From Rotaria socialis (taxonomy: Eukaryota > Rotifera > Eurotatoria > Philodinida > Philodinidae): a DNA stretch of 64,000 nt. The DNA lies in NCBI GenBank assembly GCA_905331475.1, contig CAJNYU010000824.1, forward strand, positions 62,001 through 126,000, given 5' to 3'. The notes beneath the pieces were generated by a model. The model saw nothing but the letters and a program-made list of their open reading frames with translations, was not told where the DNA came from and made no database searches. The position numbers were made by a program, and so were the translations under genes. This document shows positions 12,189 to 25,170 of the stretch, piece by piece; the first letter of the stretch is position 1; each line of letters starts with the position of its first letter.

Positions 12189-14466
12189 CTAGAGAGAGAT
12201 GAAAAATAAATGAGACTATCCTATAATTTACTTTAAATTTAAAAGGGCTCTCGAAAAAAAACGTGTCAATATACGTTCAACTATATTCTCTTTTCATCGG
12301 CATCGATTTCTTTTTTCTTCTTCTTCTCCTTACGAAACCATACTTCAATTCATTGTGCACAAACATACCTGACTATATCCTCTCTAAAGAATAAAAATGC
12401 TACAGAAAAGCCAACGGTTTGAATCAGTCGACTTTTAGTGACATCTGATTTACCGGTGAGCAAACTTATACTACATTTGTAGTAGACTTTATAAAGATAG
12501 TCTATAGTAATTGACGATTATAAATAGGTTCGATACTTGAAATTGATGAAGAAAACTTGAAAGAGCAACATTATCTACTCATATATTTCATGGTTGAGTT
12601 TAAATAACTTCTTCAATTCATTATTGACATTTGAAAATGAATTCAAAACAACATGCTGATGACTGAAATGTTTTCTTTTCAATGAATTTCTGAAGAGAAT
12701 AAGAGAGCAGATAGAATAATAACTATTGCCATTGAACAATCGTGTTTCTTTCATTTGAGATCATAAATAATGTACAGGAAAACTTAAGAATATAAAGTCG
12801 TAAATTTTTTATCAATAATTGACAATGCTACAGAACACTTTTTTAAGTATCTCGATAACATGAAGAGACGACGAATGTGTAATATTGAAAGTACTTGACA
12901 AGGTTTATCTCTAATCAACTTATTTTTGGTATATTGGAACATATGTGGCGAATGTCTTAAATTGAGTTAATTTTTTTCTTCTTATTGTTTTTCACTAAGC
13001 ATGTGCTCTTTAATTGCTTCGTTTTCTTCGAATTCGTTTAAAAATCAGTAAACGTTTATATAAATATCGATAAACGGATGATGATTCTTTACATTGCGTA
13101 ATAAATCAGAATTTAAATTAGATCAATTTCAGATTCTTATAGATAACTTTATATTAAATTGGGAGTCAGTAAGTATTATTGGTTTAGGAACTTTTTTTCT
13201 CGTTGAATAAATTTATAGACCATGAAATGCGTGTAATAAATACGCAGCAGGCAGTTAGCATTGATATGCATTTCTTAATTATCTGTTTCAAGTTTTATCG
13301 ATTTGAAGTATAGAAATCTTGAGGGTGGAAAATGTCTTTAATGAAAATTTATTCATTTAATAAATTTTTAAGATCTTGATAGAAACTTTATGATTTATTG
13401 ATTGAGTCTTCGATATGAATTCGCTCTCAATCATAATCAAGATAAAACTAAAATAAAACTTTTATTGTTTCAAAACCTTGGAAAATCTCGTTATACTTTA
13501 TTTATTCATTTGCTTCACCTGTTTTATATTGAACGGGTTCTTTCAAAGTTAAATAATTCTGATTAACGTATGGTGCAGATTTAATGAAGTAAAATGTCAC
13601 TTTTCTTTTCTGGTTCATTGCAATAGATTTCTAGGTACATTTATCGATTCGAGATATTTTTTTCATAGAACTATTTGTTTTTATTTCCGTATGAATACTT
13701 TTCGTCGGAATAAAACTTAAAATACGCAAGCTGACTCGCTCATTCAGATGCGACAGTAAAAACAAGAGGAGAAAGTCGTGTACTACAATTACATTACTAT
13801 TTTTTAATTCGATAGAACATGAACATCTGCACTGTATAACTTAGCAGTCACAACATTTATTTTTGGAATTAAATTTAAATCCGACAGCATAAGAATGAAT
13901 GTTCGATTCATTTACTATCATTTATTTGCGACAAATGTGGAAAAATAGCGAGCGATTTTAATACTCGGCTTTTTTCTCATGAAAGATTGTAATGAAAACC
14001 TCGAAAATCCTAAAAAAATGCCGAAAGACTGGTTTCTTTCCCTAGATTGTATTTTCAAATGTGAATTAAAAGTAAACATTTGCACAAATGATAGAAATTT
14101 GTCAAACATCTACATTAGACTGTTGAGTAGGTGTTCAGAATTCAAATAAAAAATGAAACAGTGTTTCCGAGAGACAAACTTTCTATAGAATGACTTTTGA
14201 AAAGTATAACAAGATTATGACTTCAGAGTAAAATGTTTGTACCCTATTTTATTTGCATCATCAATCATTTTAATTATGTTTAATATTTTCAAAGGGAAAC
14301 TTTAAAAGAAAGAACTAGATTATGAAATAATTATTTTTTATCTTTATTTTCTTGTAGTGCAAGAGGATTTTAAATTAATTTAATAGATACTACGTTGAAA
14401 TAAATCATGAGTACACAAGTGTAAAACTATTATTCGATAATCTTTCAATAAACTATCGTGAAATAA
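12189..14466. other. intergenic, no gene seen
   Basis: About 2.3 kb upstream of ODF2 without a supported gene. The frame at 13918-14109 (minus) is isolated and has no recognisable motif. Confidence 0.5.
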
Positions 14467-14849
14467 CCCATGTAATAAAAACCGCATGAAAATCGGCGGT
14501 TAGCCGCGGTTTTACCGGTCCGGTTACTGGCTCTCATTACCGCAGAACGAATAAATACCGCGGTTTACCACAAAAAATGAACTGGCATTTACCGCGGTAA
14601 ACCGCCGGTTTTGATTAATACCGCGGTTACCGCTAAAAAAAAGCGGTTAACCGGTTCATCTATAATTTTTNAATCATCAATTAAACTATTTTAAAGATCC
14701 TTTTTCTTTACTTTTACATGTGATAAACATGCGCAAAAACCCGCCGATTTACCGCGGTTTTACCGGTCCGGTTACCGGCTCCCATTACCGCAGAACGGAT
14801 AAATACCGCGGTTTACCGCAAAAATTGATCCGGTATTCGCAACATGGGA
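14467..14849. mobile_element. 383-bp non-autonomous element full of ACCGCGGT words, CCCATGT ends
   Basis: The left end reads CCCATGTAATAAAAACCGC. The right end, read inward, is CCCATGTTGCGAATACCGG. An AA dinucleotide flanks both ends (14465-14466 and 14850-14851), consistent with a 2-bp target duplication. The inside is two related ~90-bp direct copies (about 14482-14575 and 14741-14826) made of near-palindromic words such as TACCGCGGT and CCGGTTACCGG. It is much richer in GC than its surroundings and has no coding capacity. One ambiguous base (n) sits at 14671 between the copies. Confidence 0.65.
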
Positions 14850-16524
14850 AGAAATTAAACATTTAGCCGATTATAAGCTTTTCATTCTTAATGTAAGCCA
14901 GTAGATTGAAAGCTTAATCTAAAAGCTATACAATTAAAAATTCTATTCAACTCTCACAGGCAACTATCAAGGCAACAACATATTCATTAGAAGACATATG
15001 GAGTGAAGATTAGAAGAATATTAGTTCATCATAGCAATATGAATAGAGAAAAGGGGTAATTTCAAGGGAAAAAATCGACTTCTGGGTCGTTGGACTCTGA
15101 CGACTCTTCATGGATCCTGGCGGATTCTATGAATCCTAATGGATTCTGGCAGCTCCTCGTGGATACTAATGAATTCTACTGGATTTTGCTGGATTCTTAT
15201 GGGTCTTGGTGGATTTTGACGATATATAAAGATTAGTATCTGCTCCTTATCGCTGCCGCTCGCTTTCTTTTTAATCTAATATAATGACTTATCCCGTTAG
15301 ACAAAGTTGCTTTTTAAGATTTTCTATTGTAGTTTCTTAACATGATATTCGTCTTCGCAACATAAAGTCTCGTAATCATTAACATCCTGTAAAAGGTTAT
15401 CCAGCAACTCTTTTTGCTGTCAAGGGAAAAGTTAAAAATATAACTTGTAAACGGCTTGTTCACGCGTAACGCTGTGACATTTTGGCAAATTGTTTTTGAA
15501 ATATCTCGGAAAATTAGATAACTGGCGGGTTCGTTCAAACGTCATTCGGCATAGCTCGACGAGTTCTATTTGTACTATAAATTTGATAATTTTTGGTTGA
15601 ACTGTATAGTTTACAGATATTGGTTTAAAGTCACGTAACACTGTGACGTAAAAGATCCCTGAGTTTCCAACGCTCTCACTTATCGATTAATTCCCTGTGA
15701 ACGACAATCTCCAATTAGAATAGATCTGGAACCAGCTTTGTAGAGCATGAAACGAGTATTCCAATGGTAAAAACATTTTTTTCCTAGCTCTGATTATTCA
15801 AATAAAACATGAAAAAATATAACGTGACGCTGTGTCACTATTCTTTGTCGATCGATTATAAACCCCTTAAGATAGTCGGATCCATTTTATTTTCGTAATC
15901 ATTGGTCTATTCTCTACATATAACCACGGTACAAAAAATCAACTTGCTGCATCGAAGCGGAAGCTCTTTACCAGTACTGAAAGTTGAAAGCTCTACAACA
16001 ATGTAAAAGTTGCCTTGAAGAGTGAAATTTAAAAATAAACTGACTATTTTGTAGAGAATTAAATTCTGTATCGATTGGTACGATGCTTATCATTTTTTCA
16101 AAAAAACCTTTTTGTTTAAAAGTTTAAAATACGATTTAAGATGGAAAATTTTCATTTTTTTAAGGAAAAAGATTCTAGCTTTGTAACTAGGGCAATATTC
16201 TGCATCTAATGATATATAGCGATTTCTCCATGTCGAAAAAATTACTTTTCAAAACTTCCGCAGCGAATTAGCGCGTTACGTGGACAAGCCGTAAATTACA
16301 TGAAACACATGAAATTTGAATCTTTTCTCATAATAATATGTGATAGAGTGATGAATTTATCAGGGCACGGTAATATAACGTTTAAATATCGATACTCAAT
16401 GTGATAAGATTCTAGCTAGCGGTGTCAGGATTCCCGTTCCATTAGGTACTGTTCTCAAAGAACAGAAACCCAATTGAAAATTCTTTTTCACGCATTTTGG
16501 GCAATTCACAAATATTTACACATT
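14850..16524. other. non-coding, with a degenerate GGATTCTGAT array
   Basis: From about 15103 to 15215 the word GGATTC(T)..(GA/AA)T recurs loosely, and a shorter run of the same word is at 20459-20510. Between about 15430 and 15840 the phrase GTAACRCTGTGAC recurs. The open frames at 15314-15641 overlap these words and show no protein character. Confidence 0.45.
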
Positions 16525-17828
16525 CAGGGTGTCCCAAAAGTCTGGAAGGGGAGTTAATTCAAATATCTCTTGTGCAGCTCAAACAATCTAATTGATTTTT
16601 TTATAATATGGTAGTATGTTCTTTAAAGTTTTATTTCAAATAATAGAGTTTACAACAAATGTTCAAAATGATCATCATCAACTGAAATAAATAAATTCAT
16701 CCTTTTTACAATATTTGAAAAAACATTACATAAAGTTGCTTTTGAAATCGACGTAATTTCTTTCTTGATTTTTTGCTTCAATTCAGCTATATTTTTGATA
16801 GGAGTTTTATGGACGCTGTTCTCCATATGTCCCCATAAGTAAAAGTCGAGAGACGTTAAGTCCGGTGAGCGTGGAGCCCAACGCACTCGACCGCCCCTAC
16901 CTACCCATGTATTGGAAAAAGTTTTGTCCAAAACTTTCCGTACGACAGCAGCAAAATGAGGAGGAGCTCCGCCTTGTTGAAATACTATTGAACACATCTT
17001 GTGTAACATTTTCACTTCTGGAATAAAGAAAATTTGCAGCATCGACAAATAATTTTCCCCATTAATAGTATCATTATCGAAAAAAATGGTCCTGCCAGCT
17101 GGTTTTTTGACATAGCACACCATAGATTGAGGTTTGGAGATTCATAACAAATTCCATAGTTACATGTGGATTAAATTCACACCAATATCTGATGTTTTGT
17201 TTAATGGCTAATCCATTTGAATGAAATATAGCTTCGTCAGAAAAAAAAATTTTCTTTACTGTTACTGTCTTCTATCATTGATATCATTGTTTGACACATT
17301 TCGACTCGATCTTGTAGATCTTCTTCATAAATTTGTTGCACGAATTATGCCTTGTACGGCTTTAGAGAAATATATCCACGCATAATTCTATCAGTTGTTG
17401 TTCGAGGAATGGAGCAAGCCATTGTGACAGCTCGAACACTTGATTGTGGTTCACTTTCAAAAAAACATCATGCACTTCATCAACTTTTTCTTCTGTAATT
17501 TTTGATGGTCTTCCAGAACGTTCTCGATCTTCCACTGTGCCAGTTTCACAGAAGCGTTCAAATATTTTCGTAGTACAAGTTTTAGTTGATACGTTTGTAC
17601 CAAATTCGGTTTGCAGCTGTCGTCTCACAGCTACAGGTGACTCAAATTTGGCCATTAATAAAACTATTTTAATTTTAATTTTTATAGGCACAGACATTTA
17701 TCTGAAAATATACGAAATAAAACTTTAAAGAACATACTATACCATATTATAAAAATTTCAATTAGATTGCTTGATCTGTACAAGAGATATTTGAATTCAC
17801 TTTTTTTCCAGACTTTTGGGACACCCTG
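16525..17828 (-). mobile_element. Tc1/mariner-superfamily DNA transposon, decayed
   Basis: Perfect terminal inverted repeats of about 23 bp start CAGGGTGTCCCAAAAGTCTG at 16525 and end at 17828. Inner similarity continues as imperfect inverted sequence for about 120 bp (for example TTTATAATATGGTA and its complement). The 1.3-kb size and single internal transposase gene fit a mariner-like element. The expected TA target duplication is not seen at the flanks (TT on the left, CA on the right), so the flanks have mutated or the exact ends differ by a few bases. Confidence 0.85.
16650..17697 (-). pseudogene. mariner-type transposase, broken
   Basis: Minus-strand remains of one transposase in more than one frame. 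Positions 17697-17362 give an N-terminal helix-turn-helix region (VAVRRQLQTEFGTNVSTKT, then GRPSKITEEKVDEV). A middle part between about 17350 and 17120 includes FSDEAIFHSNG, with the first catalytic Asp. Positions 17123-16650 give the C-terminal part with RSPDLTSLDFYLWG. Frame changes separate the blocks. In the second catalytic block the usual QQDGAPPH pattern reads QQGGAPPH, so an active-site Asp is lost. The protein would have cut and joined transposon ends in the nucleus; this copy cannot. Confidence 0.85.
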
Positions 17829-18626
17829 CACACATTCTTACAGCTGGTATCAAGTCACTATGTGTTACCAAATTCCAATGAATGGGCACTCATAGTAGGC
17901 TTCTTAACACTCAAAACTCAGACTGAGTGTCGATTTTATATCTAGATATAGGACCCTATATCGGATTCATAAGCACGAGTATCCCCAGAAAATGTTGGAC
18001 TCTAAGAAACGTAGTCCCCAATTGATATTCCAGGTTCCTAGGAATGGAATCTGAAACTCACTGAGGATGCACTGTTAAGCGTCATCATTCAGACTGGTAA
18101 ACTCAGTGAACGAGCCAGTAGCTTGTGATAGTGACCGGTTTTTTATACTATTTAGACGTATCCCTGTTAAGAGACTGTGGTAATGCTAGCTAATCTATCG
18201 GTCGTCACCGTTGATTTTTCATGTTGCCATCGACTTCATCGTTAGTCTCAACCGTTGTATCCATAAAAAGCAAACCCCTCATTTATAACATCTTTGCTGG
18301 AAAGTAGCTAGGCTTTCCTCACTCTGTACCGGTTTGAACTAATGGTATCTGTTTTAATTTTCACACTTTATAACGCTAAAATCGTGTCACTTTGACTTTG
18401 TTGATCTAACAAATACATTATTGCGTAATAACATTTATGATTTCATGATCTCTATTTAAAATTCTCATATTACTCACAGTGAATCGTCACTTTTGAAAGA
18501 CTCCTGTGCGCTTCATATTGATGACGTAATATGTAAGCAGTAGCAAACTACGGGATAATTAGCAATGATTCATGTCTTTTTTCACTTTTTGCTATAGCAC
18601 TCCCTACTATATTTGAAACAAAACTT
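17829..18626. other. non-coding, no gene seen
   Basis: Unique-looking sequence between two mobile elements. Short inverted words such as CTCAGACTGAG are seen near 17900, but no ORF or RNA gene. Confidence 0.45.
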
Positions 18627-19970
18627 TCCATGTAAACACGAAACGCAAAGTTGATGCGTTGAAACGCGTTTTAGCAATAAAACGAGTTAAGATGCAGTTT
18701 AAAACGTTTTCACGATGCATTCAAACGCGATTTGATATGAAACGCTTTAACACGCAGCTTTTCTATACAACACGTTTAAACGCAATTAGAAAACAAGGGA
18801 ACCACGTCTCAGCGCCTATGCGAAAAATATTTAATGCATTTGAATGCATTTTATCTATTAACTGCGTTCAAATTGGTCTCAGATATGTTTTCAGTCACGT
18901 TTGAATGCTATCATATTTCCGATCACGCTTGCACACGCTCATTTCTTACTTATCAGACGGGATTTTACTCCAAAACAAAATTTCTAGAAGACTTAGCCGC
19001 ATGATCAAAATCGTCGGTTTACATATATTTTATTTAACTAAACTTTGTTGAACTTTTAATAAAGAATGTTCAGATGATGTTAAAATAGGCACAAATTTAA
19101 TTAATTGTAAAGCATATATTCCATATTTCCCTAGAGTTTCTACGAATATTAATGAGACAAATCACAATAGTTTTCAGATATCCAATGCCCTTTTTTAGCT
19201 GACTCAAAAATACTACTGTATAAATTATATGATTAACAACTTTTATCACACTTCTACTAAATAAATTGTAAGAATAATCATTTATTCATTAAGTCCTTTG
19301 ATAAAATTATTTATCATGTAACATGATTCATGCAACTAATGCGATTAAATATTTTTTATAATATTATTCACATTTATAGTAGACGATAAAAAAGGGTATC
19401 ATTTTAATAAAACACAATAATAAAATTGTTTAAAAAGATAAGTAAAAGAAATCAGATTATCTGTTAAATATTTTACTTCGAAAAAATTACATGTTATTGA
19501 AATAGAGTATTTAAGCGATGAAATTTTCATTCATATATATTGTATTTTAAACGAGAAAAAACTTTGAGCTATATAGCAAAGTGGTGTATGTGAATGTGAG
19601 CGACTTCTGATTACTGGTTCATCTGTTCAAATCTAATCGTCATCGCATAAGGTAAAATTCAATCCAACTGTCAGGTTAGTATAATTGCATTAATAAATGT
19701 TGAGAATGCGGACTCAGTTCGAATTTGAGAATCTAAGATGGATTCTGATATATTTTTCCAACGTTTTATATTTTATATGAAACGTGTTTAGGCGTGTTTT
19801 CATTAAAAAACGGATTTGAACTCAAGTCAAGTTAGGAACACATTCAGACGCATTTCTAAACTAAATTGTGTCTGAGCTCTTTTTTTTTGTTTCCCTCGGG
19901 ACGTGTTCAAACGTGTTCACTCTTAGCGATCCGCACGCAAATACAACGCGTTTCAGACGCGTTTTTAGGG
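18627..19970. mobile_element. probable 1.3-kb non-autonomous element with AAACGCGTTT-rich ends
   Basis: The left edge reads TCCATGTAAACACGAAACGC; the right edge read inward is CCCTAAAAACGCGTCTG. Both resemble the ends of the other CCC-ended elements in this window. The two terminal blocks (about 18640-18910 and 19780-19970) are crowded with AAACGCGTTT-like words in both orientations, while the roughly 870-bp centre is plain AT-rich DNA. The frame at 18659-18904 is produced by these words and is not a gene. The flanking dinucleotides differ (TT and TA), so the boundaries are uncertain. Confidence 0.45.
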
Positions 19971-20697
19971 TAAAAAAAATCATATTGGTTGTGCATAGCT
20001 GCCAGTTCATATATTTGAACCGATCGTTGTAAACCAAGTCATATTTATGTACTTGTTAGAATTTTTGAAATTTAATATGAAGAATTAAATAATACACAGA
20101 CAAAGTCATCGGTACAAAAAAAAATAGTATTCTTCTTTTTAACAGTATTGTCTATGTTACAAAAAGGTTAAATAAGTTTTCAGGACTATTGTAACACATT
20201 CTCAGTCATAGAATAATATGAAAAATGAATTCTTCGGTTCTTCTCTTGTTGCGCACAATAGAATCTATAATTTTTTTCTAAGCATTTAGATTCTAGAAAC
20301 GATAGATAGACCATTGAAATCTGTGGAAAAATGCATGGTCATTTTCGTAATTTTTTCAAAACACAATGAAAGTCATATAGATTCCTACATATATGAGTCT
20401 CGTTGTTCCCGTTAGCGACTGTAAATTGTTTAAAACATTGATATAATCTCATTAATCAAAATGGATCCTGATGGATTTTGATGGATTCTGGTGGATTCTA
20501 GAATCCACCAGGAGCCGCTTTTTTCCCCTTGGGTAATTTATATTCCCTTCGCTTTACGATGCTTCCGCATAGCTTTTTTTATATTTCTTTTTGTCTTCTG
20601 GCGCTTCTTCAAAGTCTCTAAAACTCAAGCATAGTTCGTTGTCTTTTACCATACTTAGTTGAATATTGACGTACTTCTAAAGCTTTTTTCTCCGGTA
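19971..20697. other. non-coding, short GGATTCTGAT array
   Basis: Contains a short run of GGATTCTGGT/GGATTTTGAT words at 20459-20510, matching the array near 15.1 kb. No gene seen. Confidence 0.45.
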
Positions 20698-21005
20698 CCC
20701 ATGTAAACAAAATCGTAAAAAATCTGATTATAATTGATTTTTATGAGATTAGAAATCTATTGTAATGGCACTATTATAATCTGATTTTAACCAAATTTTT
20801 CAACCTTAAAAGGCAGATTATTGTTGATTTTATTTTAATCAATTTCAATTGATTATCTACAAAACTATTATAATCGATTAAAATAAAACCAAAATCAAAA
20901 ATAATCTGCCGTTGAAGGTTGAAAAATTTGATCAAAATCAGATTAAAATAGTTTCATTATAATAGATTTTAATCTGATTATTAATCCAATTTTTTTTTAT
21001 ATGAG
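20698..21005. mobile_element. 308-bp foldback element with CCCATGT-type ends and TA duplication
   Basis: Almost the whole element is one long imperfect palindrome centred near 20850-20870. The left arm contains TTTTTCAACCTTAAAAGGCAG and the right arm the complement of TTTTTCAACCTTCAACGGCAG. The ends are CCCATGTAAACAAAATCG on the left and, read inward, CTCATATAAAAAAAATTGG on the right, each flanked by TA (20696-20697 and 21006-21007). There is no ORF. A transcript would fold into a roughly 150-bp hairpin. Confidence 0.75.
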
Positions 21006-22072
21006 TATAATCAATATATCTTGTACTGTATCTATTAGCCTAATCTTTTTCTCATGTTCTGTCTCAATCAGCTCTTTTCAATATTTTAGTACTCTTAGGT
21101 TCGCACATTTCACAAGTATTGTGATATATTATTTCTCTTGAGTAATATCATATATTTCCGTCTTCTCTATGCTTTTAGCACGCTATTTTTCGGACGAATA
21201 AGATTAGTAACTAATTATCTTGAGGCGATATATATATATCAGTAAAGAAAATGTTGAGTGTGGAAGATTCAAAATTTTCTCTATCAATAATAGCGTCGCT
21301 AAGATTTTGGCCGTATTTATAAGAACCGAAAGAAACATTTGACTTTCTCATATTTCGTATCAAAAATTCATTTGCGTTAGACATGACAATCACGAAACTA
21401 ATAGTAAATCGCCTTATAATCTTTACGCATCAGAAGAAAAATTTTGATCTGTTTATGATAGAGCTTTTTCGCCGATTTTCTACATCATCTTTAGCTTTTG
21501 TGTAAAATTTAAATTTATACAAGCAAAATAATGTAACAATGGACAGTCGTTGACGCCTGACTTTTGTTAAGTAATATAGTGCAAAGCACGTACGTATTCA
21601 AAAGCTATTATTGTGCTTCTTTGTTCAATTTTTTTAAGGACCAAAGTGCAGAACACACTCATTCCGTTGCAAAGAAAAAATATTAAGATTGATTCTATAC
21701 TATTGCTTTTTGATTCTGCCGACGACGTTTTCTTTGCTCCCAGCAAGTAGCACATTGATAGGAGAATATTTTTGAACCTTTGTTTCTCTTAATCTTCAAA
21801 ATAATTGAAGGAATGATAAAAATAGCCATAATAATAGTTAGTCTTGAGTAAGATTGCCTCTGGTGAAGATAGATAGGATTGTTGTCGCCGCTACTGATAA
21901 ATAGTGAATTAGAGAGATAATCAAGCGATCCGTCAATATTATTTGTTAATCAAGCTCTCATAGACACTTATGATTTTCAGAAAAGCTAGTTTGCTCTTTT
22001 AGTCGGAGTATATAATGGTTTCCAAAATTGACACTAGAAGCGTCGCACTATATCTCAAGGTTGGTCGTCATA
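21006..22072. other. non-coding, no gene seen
   Basis: AT-rich DNA. Frames at 21211-21393 and 21567-21755 (minus) have no recognisable motif and no splice context. Confidence 0.45.
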
Positions 22073-22650
22073 ATGTCGAAAGGAAAAATGTCGAAAGTAG
22101 AAATGTCGAAAGAAGGAAGAGGAAAAATATCAAAAGGACAAATGTCAAAAGGAAAAATGTCGAAAAAATTATATTGACATGAAACATTGTCAGTTAATAA
22201 TTTAGAAAATTATAAATAATATAGTGTATGTTTTTTGTATGAAATTAAGCTGAAATGTTAAGGGCGAGAAAAGTTCTTTTTAAATATGTCATTTTTTCAC
22301 GAGCTTGACGAACCTCAAGTTTTTCTTTTCCTGGAAGATGGTATGATTGCAAACAGTTTTCATCAATCGATTATTTGAATTAGTATGCACTTCAGCTTCA
22401 CAATAATTAATAGTGCATATCCAATGCTTATTAGTTGTTGTTACTTTATTCAACTCCTCTATTTTATTTGTATCAATAGTTAGTCATCCCTATCAGTACT
22501 GACTAAAATTCTACACTAGTAGAATTATAAGAAAAAACAATGAAGTATATGTGGTTACAATCGCCATATACTTGAGGCATCATTGTTTTTTTTATTTTTC
22601 ACTTTGGACATTTTTCCACGTTAATATGTCTACTTTTCGACATTTTCCCA
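22073..22650. repeat. AATGTCGAAAGG array with an inverted counterpart
   Basis: From 22073 to about 22170 the 12-mer-like word AATGTCGAAAGG is repeated about seven times with decay. Near 22607-22650 the same word occurs in inverted orientation (CTTTTCGACATTTT, GGACATTTTTCC). The two blocks could be the ends of a roughly 0.58-kb foldback element. The sequence between is AT-rich and non-coding. Confidence 0.5.
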
Positions 22651-22807
22651 GCACACCGTTTATTCGTACAATCATCACATATATTGAAGGTTATTTTGTA
22701 GATCGAACTTCATTTTATGAGTCTATTTCAATTTTTAGTGAAGTTGATATCCAAAGCTTGAGTGGAGAAATATTGAACGTTGTGCTGCGCGTACTGATCC
22801 TAAGAAG

Positions 22808-23389
22808 ATGAACAAAGATCTTTTATACAATCAGTTTAATCATTTAAAATCTAAATTTATCCAACTTACGCACAAGTTTGGTGGTGTTGATAAACTAGTT
22901 CAAGAATTTATTTCATCAAATTTCCATTTATACAAACAAGATGGAACAATGTCGCATGATGAAGTTAAATTATGTAGTGATGATCAATGTGACGTTGAAA
23001 CTGAATTCGGTAGTGATGATGACGACAATATTCGACATCATAAAAATCTCAGAAAAAATCTACACATAAGATGTGACTATTTATGGGCTTATCTTCTTCA
23101 TGGTGAACACGTTCCTGATTTTAAAAAATTAGTTCAATATGTTTTTTTCTATATCAGCATCTAATGCTTTTTGTGAAACAATATTCAGCCATATGAAATA
23201 CTTATATGGAATAATAATTGAAGTAGCATGAGACACGATCTTGTTAGTGTGGAATTGAAGATAAAAGTAAATACTCAATATAACTCTTCAGAATTTTATG
23301 ATCATCTTCTTATTAATCAAGATCTACTAAAACAAATTCGATCATCAGAAAAATACACTCATACTGCTAAAATACCACGAACAGTATGA
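22808..23389 (+). pseudogene. hAT-family transposase, C-terminal dimerisation region, broken
   Basis: The open part 22808-23164 leads into WAYLLHGEHVPDFKKLVQYVF. After a frame change near 23145 it continues SISASNAFCETIFSHMKYL, and after another change near 23205 it reads SSMRHDLVSVELKIKVN with an in-frame stop. This order (hydrophobic block, S-N-A-x-x-E-x-x-F-S, then R-x-x-L-V-x-x-E-L-x-x-K) is the hAT C-terminal dimerisation domain. No start, no zinc finger and no catalytic core were found upstream, so this is a fragment. The acidic run VETEFGSDDDDN precedes the domain. Terminal repeats were not identified. Confidence 0.7.
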
Positions 23390-25170
23390 ATGTATCATAG
23401 CTTATCTTTTTCTATATGTGTGTATTCATTATTAAATTCTAAGTAAATAGTACTTTGTTTTGTACAGTTTGTGATTAATTTCGAAATAAACAAGGAAGTA
23501 GAACATATAATTAATTTTATTTTTTCTCATACATAATATTATATCGCAAATGTGCCATAGTTAAGCTATCAGGAGAAAATTTTAATCTCTGCCGTAAAAG
23601 AAAATATCAATTTTCTTCGAAAAAAACAGTCAAAGGTTCATTAATTTTAATAAAAATCTCCTAAATTATTTTTCTGGTTTCAAACAAGGATCTCCCGGTT
23701 AACTCCTGGTTTTTTTCTCATGAACTACTGATTTTGTAAATTTGGATTTGCCAGCCCTGTGAATAACCGATGATATTGAAGACTGATCAGTAAGCTAGTA
23801 AACGCACATATAATATGAAGTCTTTTCAATACGAAACAGAGTGTAACACAAAAAATAGATTCTTATCATAATGGCGGATCATATGTGATATCGTTGAAAA
23901 CTTGTATCCACAAAGTTAGATCCAAGCGTTATGCAACGTGCACCAAGTACTATCCTCAATATTCCCTTTCACTTGATATATGATTGAGTCGTACAGTGGA
24001 AAGGATTACTAATGCGACAATTAGGTATCTTATGGGCCCCAATTCATTATGAAAAAAAATCGTTATTGAAAATATTTTTCTTTGTGTTTAATATTTATAT
24101 AATACTGTGTCTACTCTTGAATTTGTCAGTCGTAGATTTGCTGAAGTGCCTGAAAAAGACAGGTTCAAGACGCTTATAAACATTGGCGGAAATACTCCAA
24201 TCAGAAACTTTAAGACGCTCGAGTATCTAAACATTCTCATCCGTCGACACTTGGTGTCTAACTGAAATGAATGTCAACAAATAAGAATTTAGTAGAAACG
24301 TCTTGCAAGAGCAGAAGATCCATCTTGAATATGCATATAACCTGTCTTCATTTTTTAGAGTGCAACGCTGAATTTCGTACAACTAACGTAACTGAATACG
24401 ATTCTCATGTAAAAGAGTGTTTATACCACTGATTTTAAAAATAGTGTGCCTATTATCTGATGCTTCAGAAGATAGAAATAAAAAGACGACAATATTATTA
24501 ATAATATAAAGTTTTCTAATGGCCGAAAAATGCTTTAACATTAAAGACAAATTCGTCTATGTTACCAGCGAGCATATGATGGAAAATTTCATTTTGCGAG
24601 AAAATCATCATCTCTAATATCAAACTAATTTGTAGCAAAATTAAAAAGACGAAATATTAGCAGTATTTGCAGTGCTTACAGTCTATCCGACGTTCGCGGC
24701 TACCACAAACGCTGCGAATACCGCAATACCGCAAGCTCCGCGAATATTCCAAGAGATGCTAGCGTTTCACCTTGTTGATTTTGCTACAAATTGCTTTTGC
24801 GTTTGAGCTAATGATTTTGTGGCAAAATCAAATTCCCCATTATATGAACGAACATTAAGGAGATTTTAGCGATTTTTCTAATATTTTTCACCGATTTCCA
24901 TGCTTGCCATTATTTATATTACGCTATATAAAAAATTTTGTATTTTTTTATCATGATCTTCACTGAAAGTCAAAATCAATGATTTTTGACGATCTCCACT
25001 TAACCAATTTTCCTGTATCTCTTGCATAAATACTCATCATTTAAAGATTTATTTTATTATTCTCGACACTATGATTAATCGTAAATAACATCATAGGCAC
25101 TTATTGATACCAAGTATCATTGCCGCCAATTATTACCGCTTTTCCATGAATTATATACGGAAAACATTGA
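23390..25170. other. non-coding, no gene seen
   Basis: No supported gene. Short GC-rich words (CCGCGAATACCGCAATACCGC) near 24700 resemble the word-rich arrays elsewhere but do not form a clear array. Confidence 0.45.

Noticed and set aside
18659-18904. 81-codon frame on the plus strand
   Set aside because: Made of AAACGCGTTT words at the end of a non-coding element.
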